64,000 nucleotides of DNA from Streptomyces avermitilis MA-4680 = NBRC 14893 (GTDB taxonomy: Bacteria; Actinomycetota; Actinomycetes; Streptomycetales; Streptomycetaceae), in contig NC_003155.5 in assembly GCF_000009765.2 (NCBI RefSeq), forward strand, positions 8,308,001 through 8,372,000, written 5' to 3'. Positions 1 through 9,534 of this stretch are shown here, one piece after another. A program made the position numbers and the translations under genes. The notes beneath the pieces are model-generated. The model was not told the origin of the DNA, made no database searches, and worked only from the letters and a program-made list of their open reading frames with translations. Each line of letters starts with the position of its first letter. Position 1 is the first letter of the stretch.

Positions 1-1
1 T

Positions 2-1930
2 CGCGCCACCTACTCCTTCACCCTCGACCGCCCGGTCGTCGTCGAAGCCCTCTCCGTGGAAGCCACCGGTCTCACCGAACCCCCCGATCTCTCCGCCCTC
101 GCCGCATTCGAGGGCCGCTCCGCCACCCCTGAGACGGTCAGCCTGCACACCGGCGGCGCCTGGCGCGACGTGCCCCTGCACCGCCGTGAGGCACTGCCGC
201 CGAGCGAGACCGTGACCGGACCGGCGGTCATCGCCGAGGCCGGCGCCACCACAGTCGTCGACGACGGCTGGCAGGCGGTCATCACGGGCGACGGCCACCT
301 GATCATGGAACGGGTGGCGGTTACGGAGAGTTCCGATCTCGGCACGGAGGCGGACCCGGTTCTCCTGGAGGTCTTCAACAACCTCTTCATGTCCATCGCC
401 GAACAGATGGGCGCGCGCCTGGAGTCCACCGCCCAGTCGGTGAACATCAAGGAGCGCCTGGACTTCTCCTGCGCGCTCTTCGACCCGGACGGCAGCCTGG
501 TCGCCAACGCCCCGCACATCCCGGTCCACCTGGGCTCGATGGGCACCAGCGTCAAGGAGGTCATCCGACGGCGCGGCGACGGCATGCGTCCCGGGGACAC
601 CTACGCGGTCAACGACCCGTACCACGGCGGCACCCACCTGCCCGACGTCACCGTCATCACTCCGGTGTTCGACACGGAGGGCGAGCGGGTGCTCTTCTAC
701 GTCGCTTCGCGCGGCCACCACGCGGAGATCGGCGGCATCGCGCCCGGCTCCATGCCCGCGAACAGCCGCACCCTCGAGGAGGAGGGCATCCTCTTCGACG
801 ACTGGCTGCTCGCCGAGGACGGCCGCTTCCGCGAGGCGGAGACCCTCAGCCTGCTCACCGAAGCGCGCTACCCGTCCCGTAATCCGAACACCAACCTCGC
901 CGACCTGCGCGCCCAGATCGCCGCCAACCAGAAGGGCGTCGGCGAAGTCGCCCGCATGATCGAGAACTTCGGCCTCGACGTCGTCCAGGCGTATATGAAG
1001 CACGTCCAGGACAACGCCGAAGACAGCGTACGACGGGTCATCGACACCCTTGAAGACGGTGAGTTCGCCTACGAGACCGACTCCGGCGCGGTGATCCGGG
1101 TGCGGGTCCTGGTGGACCGCGAGAAACGCTCCGCGACCGTCGACTTCACCGGGACGTCGCCGCAGCTCCCCACCAACTTCAACGCTCCCTTCTCGGTCGT
1201 CAACGCCGCGGTCCTGTACGTCTTCCGCACGCTGGTCGCCGACGACATCCCGCTCAACGACGGCTGTCTGCGCCCCCTCGACATCGTCGTACCGCCCGGC
1301 TCGATGCTCGCCCCCGAGCCGCCGGCCGCGGTCGTCGCGGGCAACGTCGAGACCTCCCAGGCGATCACCGGGGCCCTGTACGCGGCTCTCGGCGTGCAGG
1401 CCGAGGGCTCCGGCACGATGAACAACGTCACCTTCGGCAACGAGAAGTACCAGTACTACGAGACCGTGGCCTCCGGCTCCGGCGCGGGCGACGGCTTCCC
1501 GGGCGCATCCGTCGTGCAGACCCACATGACCAACTCGCGGCTCACCGACCCCGAGGTCCTGGAGTGGCGCCTGCCCGTCGAACTCGACGAGTTCGCGGTG
1601 CGGCACGGAAGCGGCGGCGCGGGGCGCTGGCGTGGCGGAGACGGCGCCGTACGCCGCATCCGGTTCCGTGAGCCCATGACCGTCTCCACGCTCTCCCAGC
1701 ACCGCAGGGTCCCGCCCTACGGCATGGCGGGCGGCGAGCCGGGAGCGCTCGGCGCCAACCGTGTGGAGCGGGCCGACGGCACGGTCACCGAACTTGGCGG
1801 AAGTGATACGGCCGATGTCGGCCCCGGCGACGTACTGGTCGTCGAAACCCCCGGCGGCGGGGGCTACGGCCCACCGCCGCGCGACAACGATCAAGCAGGA
1901 GAAGAGACCGATGATCTTCGGGCGCACTGA
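2..1930 (+). CDS. Hydantoinase/5-oxoprolinase family protein, 5'-truncated by the window edge
   Basis: The reading frame is open from base 2 and continues upstream, so only the C-terminal ~640 residues are visible. The first ~100 residues look like the end of a HyuA (ATPase-type) half. From about base 340 the sequence is a full HyuB half, with an NVNIKERxD-type segment, the NDPYxGGTHLPD motif near base 610, a GxRGHHAEIGG-type block near 710 and a glycine-rich C-terminus (ETPGGGGYG). A HyuA-HyuB fusion is the layout of ATP-dependent 5-oxoprolinase, which opens 5-oxoproline to glutamate, but N-methylhydantoinase and acetone-carboxylase-like relatives share it and substrate cannot be decided here. 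Its 3' end overlaps the next gene by 20 bp, suggesting translational coupling. Confidence 0.85.
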   Translation, partial: RATYSFTLDRPVVVEALSVEATGLTEPPDLSALAAFEGRSATPETVSLHTGGAWRDVPLHRREALPPSETVTGPAVIAEAGATTVVDDGWQAVITGDGHLIMERVAVTESSDLGTEADPVLLEVFNNLFMSIAEQMGARLESTAQSVNIKERLDFSCALFDPDGSLVANAPHIPVHLGSMGTSVKEVIRRRGDGMRPGDTYAVNDPYHGGTHLPDVTVITPVFDTEGERVLFYVASRGHHAEIGGIAPGSMPANSRTLEEEGILFDDWLLAEDGRFREAETLSLLTEARYPSRNPNTNLADLRAQIAANQKGVGEVARMIENFGLDVVQAYMKHVQDNAEDSVRRVIDTLEDGEFAYETDSGAVIRVRVLVDREKRSATVDFTGTSPQLPTNFNAPFSVVNAAVLYVFRTLVADDIPLNDGCLRPLDIVVPPGSMLAPEPPAAVVAGNVETSQAITGALYAALGVQAEGSGTMNNVTFGNEKYQYYETVASGSGAGDGFPGASVVQTHMTNSRLTDPEVLEWRLPVELDEFAVRHGSGGAGRWRGGDGAVRRIRFREPMTVSTLSQHRRVPPYGMAGGEPGALGANRVERADGTVTELGGSDTADVGPGDVLVVETPGGGGYGPPPRDNDQAGEETDDLRAH

Positions 1931-2516
1931 GCGCGGCAAGCCCCCGGTCGAGCCCGTCACGCTCAAGATCCTTGTGGCCGGCGGCTTCGGCGTGGGCAAG
2001 ACGACCCTTGTCGGCGCGGTCAGCGAGATCAGGCCACTGCGCACCGAGGAGGTCCTCACCGAGGCCGGCCGCCCGGTCGACGACATCAGCGGCGTGGAGG
2101 GCAAGCACACCACCACCGTCGCCATGGACTTCGGCCGCATCACGCTCCGCGAGGACCTGGTGCTGTACCTCTTCGGGACGCCGGGACAGGACCGCTTCTG
2201 GTTCCTGTGGGACGAACTCGCCACCGGTGCCCTGGGTGCAGTCGTCCTCGCCGACACCCGCCGGCTGGAGGACTGCTTCGCCGCCGTCGACTACTTCGAA
2301 CGCCGCTCCATCCCCTTCGTGATGGGCGTCAACTGCTTTGAAGAGGCCGCCCGTTACCCGGTGGAGGACGTCCGCCGGGCCCTCGACCTCGACGACGACG
2401 TGCCCGTCGTGCTGTGCGACGCCCGGGACCGCGAGTCGGTCAAGGAGGTCCTGATCGACGTCGTCCGGCACGCGATGGCCCACGCGGCCGAGCGCCGCGA
2501 GACCGTGAGCGGCTGA
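1911..2516 (+). CDS. CvnD-type small GTP-binding protein (conservon D component)
   Basis: The product is 201 residues beginning MIFGRTERGK. It carries a Walker A/G1 motif GGFGVGKTT near residue 22 and a G3-like FGTPGQDRFW motif near residue 85. The usual NKxD G4 motif is replaced by VNCFE, as is common in the MglA/CvnD family. These proteins normally act with CvnA (sensor kinase-like), CvnB (roadblock) and CvnC in Streptomyces conservons, membrane-associated G-protein-like signalling sets. The start is set by GGAGAAG about 6-10 nt upstream; a longer frame from 1761 only reads through the hydantoinase gene. No cvnA, B or C is adjacent on either side, so it is an orphan D or part of a split locus. 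Confidence 0.85.
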   Translation: MIFGRTERGKPPVEPVTLKILVAGGFGVGKTTLVGAVSEIRPLRTEEVLTEAGRPVDDISGVEGKHTTTVAMDFGRITLREDLVLYLFGTPGQDRFWFLWDELATGALGAVVLADTRRLEDCFAAVDYFERRSIPFVMGVNCFEEAARYPVEDVRRALDLDDDVPVVLCDARDRESVKEVLIDVVRHAMAHAAERRETVSG

Positions 2517-2526
2517 CGCGCGCATA

Positions 2527-2609
2527 CGGCCCGTACCCCCGCCGACCGGGGTACGGGCCGCAGCCGTGCACGCGCGCGTGGCTCACGAAGGACGCACGCG
2601 CGTGTGCAC
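2527..2609. terminator. Two consecutive hairpins between convergent cvnD-like and glpK genes
   Basis: A perfect 13-bp stem joins 2527-2539 to 2548-2560 with an 8-nt loop. A second stem of 15 bp with one mismatch joins 2566-2580 to 2595-2609. Neither has a T-tract, which is normal for Streptomyces terminators. The position between two converging genes fits a bidirectional terminator. Confidence 0.6.
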
Positions 2610-2645
2610 GTCCCTTTCCGCCGGGGCCCTGTCGGCGGGCCCCTC

Positions 2646-4169
<1,524 letters not shown>

Positions 4170-4187
4170 GGCTACCCCTTGGTCGCT

Positions 4188-4937
4188 TCAGAAGGCTACG
4201 TGGTAGATGAGGCCTGCGAGCGCTCCTCCGATCAGCGGGCCGACGACCGGGATCCAGGCGTAACCCCAGTCGGAGGTGCCCTTGTTCGGGATCGGCAGGA
4301 AGGTGTGCACGATACGGGGGCCGAGGTCACGCGCCGGGTTGATGGCGTAACCCGTCGGCCCGCCGAGGGAGAGACCGATGCCGACGACGAGCAGCGAGAC
4401 GATCAGCACCGTGATACCGGACTCACCGAGCCCCTTGGTGAGTCCGAAAGCGAGGATCGGCAGGACGAGAGCGATCGTCGCGATGATCTCCGTGATCAGG
4501 TTGGCGACCGGATTCCGGATCTCCGGGATGGTGGAGAAGATGCCGAGCGTAGGCACCGGCTCGTCCGCCGTGCCCTCCGTGGTGCCCTCCTTGCGCACGT
4601 TCGCCTGGAACTGGGCGAGGTACACGAGGTACGCGAGGACGGCACCCAGCACGGCGCCGACGAGCTGGCCCAGCAGATAGATCCAGACCTTGCCCCAGGT
4701 GCCCGTGTCGATGGCGATCCCGATGGTCACGGCCGGGTTGAGGTGCCCACCGGAGAGCGGTGCGGCGGTGTACGCGCCCGCCAGCACTCCGAAACCCCAG
4801 CCGAACGCGATGACGACCCAGCCCGAGGCACGTGCTTTCGAGTATCTGAGTGTGACGGCGGCGCAGACTCCCGCGCCGAAGAGAATGAGGATCGCGGTGC
4901 CGATGATCTCACCGACGAATATGTCTCCGTTGCTCAT
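4188..4937 (-). CDS. glpF: MIP-family glycerol facilitator (aquaglyceroporin)
   Basis: The 249-residue product is a multi-span membrane protein with both aquaporin NPA boxes (GGHLNPAVTIG near residue 68 and YAINPARDLGPR near residue 198). The aspartate after the second NPA box (NPARD) is the glycerol-channel signature. It would let glycerol diffuse across the cytoplasmic membrane for GlpK to phosphorylate. Its ATG is preceded by AGGAG with good spacing. It is the first gene of the glpF-glpK operon. Confidence 0.95.
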   Translation of the reverse strand: MSNGDIFVGEIIGTAILILFGAGVCAAVTLRYSKARASGWVVIAFGWGFGVLAGAYTAAPLSGGHLNPAVTIGIAIDTGTWGKVWIYLLGQLVGAVLGAVLAYLVYLAQFQANVRKEGTTEGTADEPVPTLGIFSTIPEIRNPVANLITEIIATIALVLPILAFGLTKGLGESGITVLIVSLLVVGIGLSLGGPTGYAINPARDLGPRIVHTFLPIPNKGTSDWGYAWIPVVGPLIGGALAGLIYHVAF

Positions 4938-5343
4938 GGCGACTCCTAGGCCCTCGCCCGGGGCGATCCCCGGTTGACCGTGCAGGGTGCGTTTCCCATG
5001 GCTACGTCAGCCGAAGGCAGGGAGTGTCCCGCGCCCCGCCCGGCGTCCGTGATGAGCGTGCCGTCGCAGTGGAATCGCCCGTGGGGGATGGCCCTTCGAA
5101 CAGGCGTGGGCCCGAGCGGCGCGGTGCCTGGAGACGCCCGAATGCGGCGATGCCGACCGACAACCGGAAGTGTTCACCGGCACCCAGGGAGCGTCAAGGT
5201 CGTGGACAGCAACGGTTGGGCGCCGCAAAAGAGGACACGCTCGGCGGCCCCGGTGACCGACGGCTGTGCCCGTCGTCCGGCCGGCCTCGGTATGCCGGGT
5301 TCCGGTCGTCCGTTCGGGACCGCCGGGCTCCACGGTCTTCTTG
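4938..5343. other. Intergenic region upstream of glpF, 406 bp
   Basis: This stretch separates the glpF start from the 3' end of the EAL/GGDEF gene; both genes read on the minus strand. It should hold the glpF promoter and its operator. I see no convincing short gene: the open frames across it have no ribosome site and no protein-like composition. No clear dyad that I could assign to a GylR-type regulator stands out. Confidence 0.5.
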
Positions 5344-6969
5344 CTACCCCGCATGGGCCGCGGCCGCGCCCGAGCCGCGACGGATCTCATGGCCCGGCAG
5401 GCCCGCGCGGCCGAGTACCCAACTGGCGCCGCTGAGCGCCTTCGCCGCCTGCTTGAGGGGTGCGAGACAGGCCGCCGCCTGCCGGTGGTCGGTCACACTG
5501 CCCGGCGGGCACAGGACGGTGGCCAGGGACAGCGTGACGGTGCGTCCACCCGCCGACCAGGGAGCGTCGAGCACCGAAGCCGCCACCGGATCGAGTGCGT
5601 CCGCATCGGCCAGGACCAGGAAGTCGTCGCCGCCGATGTGCCCCACCCGCGTGGCTCCGGACGCCGCGCGCTGCAACGCCCGCCCCACGGCCCGGATCAG
5701 CTCGTCGCCCGCGGCGAACCCGGCACCGTCGTTGACCTGCTTGAAGCGGTCGACGTCCAGCCAGCTCAGCGCGAACATCCGGCCGTCCGCGATCCACCGG
5801 TCCACCTCTCCGGTGATCGCGTCCGAACCGGGCAGCCGCGTCAGCGGATTGAGCCCCGCGGCCTCTTCGACCCGGCTCTCGGCCAGCGCCCGTACGAGAT
5901 CCGCGAGCCGTACGACCCCCACGCACCGGCCGTGCCGGTCGACGACCGCGACGTCGTCGGAGGTGCGGTCCGGGCCCCCGACCGCCACCACGTCGAGCAC
6001 CTCCCACGCCGTGGCGTCGACCCCGACCGTTCGCGGCGGATCACTGAGCTTCGCCGCCGGCCGGTCGGCATACAGCGCATGTCCGTAGCGCCCGGACATC
6101 GACAGCAGGAAGCGCGACCGGTGCACCGAACGGACCGGCACCCCGCCCGCGTCCACCAGCAGCACCCCGGACACGTCGGGCGATCCGGTGAGCAGCGCCC
6201 GCACCTGTGCCGCCGAGGCCATGGCGGGCAGCAGGGCGGCAGGCCGTACGAACTGCCGTACCGGCGGTCCGGTGCGCGGGGCCGGCACGGCGGCGGGGGA
6301 GAGCGTCGGAAGGTATACATCCGCCACAGGCAGCCGCGAGGGCGGCGCGAACAACTCGCCCTGCGCCAGCTGGGCCCCCGCCGCGAGGGCCGCCGCGCAC
6401 TGCGACTCCGTCTCGACGCCCTCGACGGAGAGCAGCGCGCCCAACTGCTCGCACAGTGTCCGCATCGCCCGCACCGCGGCCGGCCGCGTCAGCAGCGACA
6501 CGTCCAGCTTCAGCAGATCCGGCGCCATGTCCGTGAGCAGCCGCAGCGGTACGTCGCCGTCGCCGATGCCGTCCGCGCAGATCCGGAAACCCTCGCTCCT
6601 GATTGCGGCGACCGCCTCCAGCAGCGCCTGGTGCGGGACGTGTGTGTACGGCGGGCAGATGTCGACCGTCACCTCCCAGGGCAGTCGCCCCGCCTCGCGC
6701 ACGGCGTCCCGCAGCGCGGCGAGACCGCCGAGGTCGGCCGGCGTTCCCGCGAACACGTTCACATGCAGTGGCAGCAGCGTCTCCTTGAGCGCTGCGGCAC
6801 GGATCCCCGACGCGGCCAGCCTGCCGTCGAGTTCCGGGTCCCGGCGGGCCTGTGCCAGCACGTCGCCGGTCTCCGGGCGAGCGAGTATCTCCAGCGCCGC
6901 GACCCCTCCGGTCGTCAGATTGACCACCGGTTGGAAAGCGAAGCGGAGAGTATCCATCCAGGAGGGCAC
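5344..6969 (-). CDS. EAL-CBS-GGDEF domain protein with eroded catalytic motifs
   Basis: The protein is about 541 residues from the GTG start (an ATG 12 nt inside is an equal candidate; neither has a strong ribosome site). Residues ~5-215 are an EAL domain, ~240-365 a CBS-like pair, and ~375-525 a GGDEF domain. In the EAL part Glu27, Asn71, Lys154 and Glu183 are kept, but the ExxE block reads VDICP (103-106) and the DDFG block reads ADGIG (132-136). The GGDEF signature is GGDDF (446-450), with Asp405 of the first metal site kept. Such proteins make, break or sense cyclic di-GMP, which controls Streptomyces development. The EAL half is probably not a phosphodiesterase; cyclase activity is uncertain because the metal/catalytic Glu is Asp. 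It may be a c-di-GMP or adenosyl-ligand sensor. Confidence 0.85.
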   Translation of the reverse strand: MPSWMDTLRFAFQPVVNLTTGGVAALEILARPETGDVLAQARRDPELDGRLAASGIRAAALKETLLPLHVNVFAGTPADLGGLAALRDAVREAGRLPWEVTVDICPPYTHVPHQALLEAVAAIRSEGFRICADGIGDGDVPLRLLTDMAPDLLKLDVSLLTRPAAVRAMRTLCEQLGALLSVEGVETESQCAAALAAGAQLAQGELFAPPSRLPVADVYLPTLSPAAVPAPRTGPPVRQFVRPAALLPAMASAAQVRALLTGSPDVSGVLLVDAGGVPVRSVHRSRFLLSMSGRYGHALYADRPAAKLSDPPRTVGVDATAWEVLDVVAVGGPDRTSDDVAVVDRHGRCVGVVRLADLVRALAESRVEEAAGLNPLTRLPGSDAITGEVDRWIADGRMFALSWLDVDRFKQVNDGAGFAAGDELIRAVGRALQRAASGATRVGHIGGDDFLVLADADALDPVAASVLDAPWSAGGRTVTLSLATVLCPPGSVTDHRQAAACLAPLKQAAKALSGASWVLGRAGLPGHEIRRGSGAAAAHAG

Positions 6970-7072
6970 GGCAGCATGATGGCGCCGCCCGCACCCGCTG
7001 AGGCCCAGTTCATGAGCTGTTCACACAGCATTCCAGGGTGATCACAGAGCGTGTCGGCACCCCGCGCGCCGG

Positions 7073-7100
7073 CTCATCTCACTCTCATCTCACCCTCATC
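7073..7100. repeat. 11-bp tandem repeat at the 3' end of the thiolase gene
   Basis: Two full copies of CTCATCTCAC(T/C) occupy 7073-7083 and 7084-7094, and a third partial copy (CTCATC, 7095-7100) contains the stop codon of the minus-strand thiolase gene. Read in the gene's sense, the repeat multiplies TGA triplets. Confidence 0.75.
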
Positions 7101-8286
7101 GGACCGCGATCACCGACGACCCGTGCCCGAACAGCCCCTGGTTCGCGGTGATCCCCACCCGCGCCCCCGGGACCTGCCGATCACCCGCATCACCCCGCAG
7201 CTGCCATGTCAGCTCGCACACCTGGGCGATGGCCTGTGCCGGAACCGCCTCTCCGAAGGAGGCCAGGCCACCGCTGACGTTCACAGGTATGCGCCCGCCG
7301 GGCGCCGTCGCGCCCTCCCGCAGGAGCTTGGCCGCCTCGCCCTCGCTGCACAGCCCCAGGTCCTCGTACCACTGCAACTCCAGGGCGGTGGACAGGTCGT
7401 ACACCTCGGCCAGGGAGAGGTCCTCAGGCCCGACCCCGGCCTCCTCGTACGCGACCCGCGCGATCGACGTACGGAACGTCTCGGCCGGGGGCTCGACCGC
7501 CACCGCCGAGTCCGTCGCGATGTCCGGCAGGTCGAGCACGGTCCGGGGATAGCGCGGGCTCACGGTGGACACCGCCCGGATCCGCACCGGGTCCGGTGCT
7601 CCGCGGCGCCGCGCGAACTCCATGCTGGACAGCACGAGCGCCGCGCCGCCGTCCGAGGTCGCGCAGATGTCGAGCAGCCGCAGCGGATCGGCGACCACCG
7701 CGGAGGCGGCGACCTCCTCGGCGGTGACGCGCTTGCGGTAGCGGGCGTTCGGATTCAACGCCCCCGAGGCGGCGTTCTTCACCTTGACCTGCGCGAAATC
7801 CTCCACAGTGTCTCCGTGGACGGCCATCCTCCGGCGCGCGTACAGCCCGAAGTACGTCGGATTGGTCGCCCCGAGGACCCGGAACCGCAGCCAGTCCGGG
7901 TCGTCGGGCCGGTCGCCGCCCGCCGGGCGGAAGAACCCCTTGGGCGCCGAGTCGGCGCCCACCACGAGCACCACGTCGGCGAGCCCCGACAGGATCTGCG
8001 CCCGCGCCGCGCTGACGGCCTGCGCGCCCGATGCGCAAGCCGCGTACACGCTCGTCACCCGCGCGCCCTGCCACCCGAGGGCCTTCGCGAACGTCGCCCC
8101 GGCCACGTAGCCCGGGTAGCCGCCGCGCACGGTGTCCGCGCCGACGATCGAGCCGACCTCCCGCCAGTCCACCCCGGCATCGGCCAAGGCGGCGCGCGCC
8201 GCCGCGACCCCGTACTCGACGAAGCCGCGCCCCCACTTGCCCCACGGGTGCATCCCCGCGCCGAGCACCGCCACATCGTCCGTCAT
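7096..8286 (-). CDS. Thiolase-like lipid-transfer family enzyme (SCP-x type)
   Basis: The 396-residue product starts MTDDVAVLGAGMHPWGKW and has the thiolase-superfamily nucleophile in AACASGAQAV near residue 88 and the C-terminal GHGSSVIAVR histidine motif. This subgroup (nonspecific lipid-transfer protein/acetyl-CoA acetyltransferase-like) cleaves or condenses acyl-CoA side chains, often of steroid or aromatic substrates, and works in a complex with a DUF35 protein. Here the DUF35 gene is directly upstream with an ATGA overlap at 8283-8286, which also fixes the start. A longer open frame running to 9453 is read-through of the upstream region. Its stop codon lies in an 11-bp tandem repeat. 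Confidence 0.9.
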   Translation of the reverse strand: MTDDVAVLGAGMHPWGKWGRGFVEYGVAAARAALADAGVDWREVGSIVGADTVRGGYPGYVAGATFAKALGWQGARVTSVYAACASGAQAVSAARAQILSGLADVVLVVGADSAPKGFFRPAGGDRPDDPDWLRFRVLGATNPTYFGLYARRRMAVHGDTVEDFAQVKVKNAASGALNPNARYRKRVTAEEVAASAVVADPLRLLDICATSDGGAALVLSSMEFARRRGAPDPVRIRAVSTVSPRYPRTVLDLPDIATDSAVAVEPPAETFRTSIARVAYEEAGVGPEDLSLAEVYDLSTALELQWYEDLGLCSEGEAAKLLREGATAPGGRIPVNVSGGLASFGEAVPAQAIAQVCELTWQLRGDAGDRQVPGARVGITANQGLFGHGSSVIAVR

Positions 8287-8729
8287 GCCGTCACCCCCGT
8301 CGGCCGCCAGTGCCAGGTCGTCCAGGTCGTCCCCGCGTCCTCGTTCAGCACGCCGGGGACGACCTCCACCTCCATGCCCACCGTCAGATCGGCGACGGTG
8401 ACCCCGGGAACCGACTGTCCGAGCACCACGATCCGCTCCGCTGCGAGCTCCACAGCGATCAACGCGCGAGGCTCCCACGAGAGTTCCGGATCCGTCACAT
8501 ACGGTGACGGCGGTCGGTACCGGCTGTCCGTGTACGACCAGACGCGCCCACGCCCGGACAGGGCGACCTCGGCCAGTTCGCCGCCGGGGCAGCCCGGATT
8601 GCGGCAGTGGGCGTCCTCGCGAGGGAAGAAGACGGAAGCGCACGCCGAGCAGCGTGTGCCGAGGAGCCGGAAGTCGTTCCCGTCCCCGGCGAACCATCCG
8701 GAGACCACAGGAGTGCGGGTACGCGACAA
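8283..8729 (-). CDS. DUF35 zinc-ribbon/OB-fold protein, partner of the thiolase
   Basis: The 148-residue product has a rubredoxin-like zinc ribbon near the N-terminus (CSAC near residue 29, then CRNPGC near residue 43) followed by an OB-fold region rich in beta-strand sequence (VALSGRGRVWSYT). DUF35 proteins pair with SCP2-type thiolases and with ChsH-like hydratases and help bind acyl-CoA. The stop overlaps the thiolase start, so the two are translated as a coupled pair. A CTGAC-N5-GTCAG dyad lies 37-51 bp upstream of the start. Confidence 0.88.
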   Translation of the reverse strand: MSRTRTPVVSGWFAGDGNDFRLLGTRCSACASVFFPREDAHCRNPGCPGGELAEVALSGRGRVWSYTDSRYRPPSPYVTDPELSWEPRALIAVELAAERIVVLGQSVPGVTVADLTVGMEVEVVPGVLNEDAGTTWTTWHWRPTGVTA

Positions 8730-8765
8730 AACTCCTCCACGGCACTCGACCTGATCCGACCTGAC

Positions 8766-8780
8766 CTGACGGACCGTCAG
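8766..8780. promoter_or_regulatory. CTGAC-GGACC-GTCAG dyad upstream of the DUF35/thiolase operon
   Basis: A perfect 5-bp inverted repeat with 5-nt spacer lies 37 bp upstream of the DUF35 start. Its spacing and right half (CCGTCAGAAG) recur at 48836-48850 and 57009-57023, which suggests one TetR-like repressor reads all three. The regulator is not identified. Confidence 0.5.
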
Positions 8781-8958
8781 AAGTGTGCCATGGGCAACGG
8801 AAAATGGGCAGTGCGTCGCGCAGAACGGGTCGACGCCGCCCTGCGCCGGAGTATCGGTCGAGGACGGGCGGGCCCATGAGGGTGGTTCCGGCCGCCCCTC
8901 GCCCGATCAGGCGGGGACGGTATGGGGATCGCTCGCTTGATCGGATACAGTCCGCCGG

Positions 8959-9495
8959 GTGTCCGCATCCCGTCACCCCACCGCCAACTGCGTGCCGGAC
9001 TCCCACTGTTCGAGCTGCGGAGCGCCCTACGGAGAGGGCGTCTCCGGCTGGCCCCGCAGCTGCCCCGTGTGCGGCACGGTGGCCTACCGCAATCCGCTGC
9101 CCGTCGCGGTGGCCCTGCTGCCCGTGTACGACGCCAGAGGCACCGCCCTGGTCGTCATCACCCGAACCATCCCTCCCGCGCGCGGGGCCGTCGCGCTGCC
9201 CGGAGGGTTCATCGACCATCGGGAGGACTGGCGGCACGCCGTCGTCCGTGAACTCAAGGAGGAGACGGGCATCGACGCCGCGAGCCGCGATGTACGGCTC
9301 GCCGACGCCATGAGCTCGCCCGACGGCCATCTGCTGCTGTTCGGACTCCTCCCGGAGCGCCCGGCCGCCGACCTTCCGCCGTCGACGGGCACGGACGAGA
9401 CCGAGGGCTGGCAGCTGCTGCGCCGGCCGGCCGAGCTCGCCTTCCCCCTGCACACCCTGGCGGTACGGGGATGGTTCGAGGGCCGGTACGTCTGA
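8959..9495 (+). CDS. NUDIX hydrolase with N-terminal zinc ribbon
   Basis: The 178-residue product has two CxxC-type pairs near residues 17-40 (CSSC and CPVC), an N-terminal zinc ribbon as in NudC/NADH-pyrophosphatase-like and related Nudix proteins. A complete Nudix box (G-x5-E-x7-REL-x-EETG-I) spans residues ~76-98. It would cleave a nucleoside diphosphate linked to some other moiety; the substrate is not predictable. The GTG start has no clear ribosome site, and a TACAGT hexamer (8946-8951) ends 7 nt before it, so the message could be leaderless. It transcribes away from the DUF35/thiolase operon. Confidence 0.9.
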   Translation: MSASRHPTANCVPDSHCSSCGAPYGEGVSGWPRSCPVCGTVAYRNPLPVAVALLPVYDARGTALVVITRTIPPARGAVALPGGFIDHREDWRHAVVRELKEETGIDAASRDVRLADAMSSPDGHLLLFGLLPERPAADLPPSTGTDETEGWQLLRRPAELAFPLHTLAVRGWFEGRYV

Positions 9496-9534
9496 CGGCC
9501 GACCGCACGGCAGGCGGGCGTCGGCACGTGGGCA

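Noticed and set aside
8287..9453. N-terminal extension of the thiolase
   Set aside because: It reads across the DUF35 gene and the antisense of the NUDIX gene; the ATGA overlap gives the true start.
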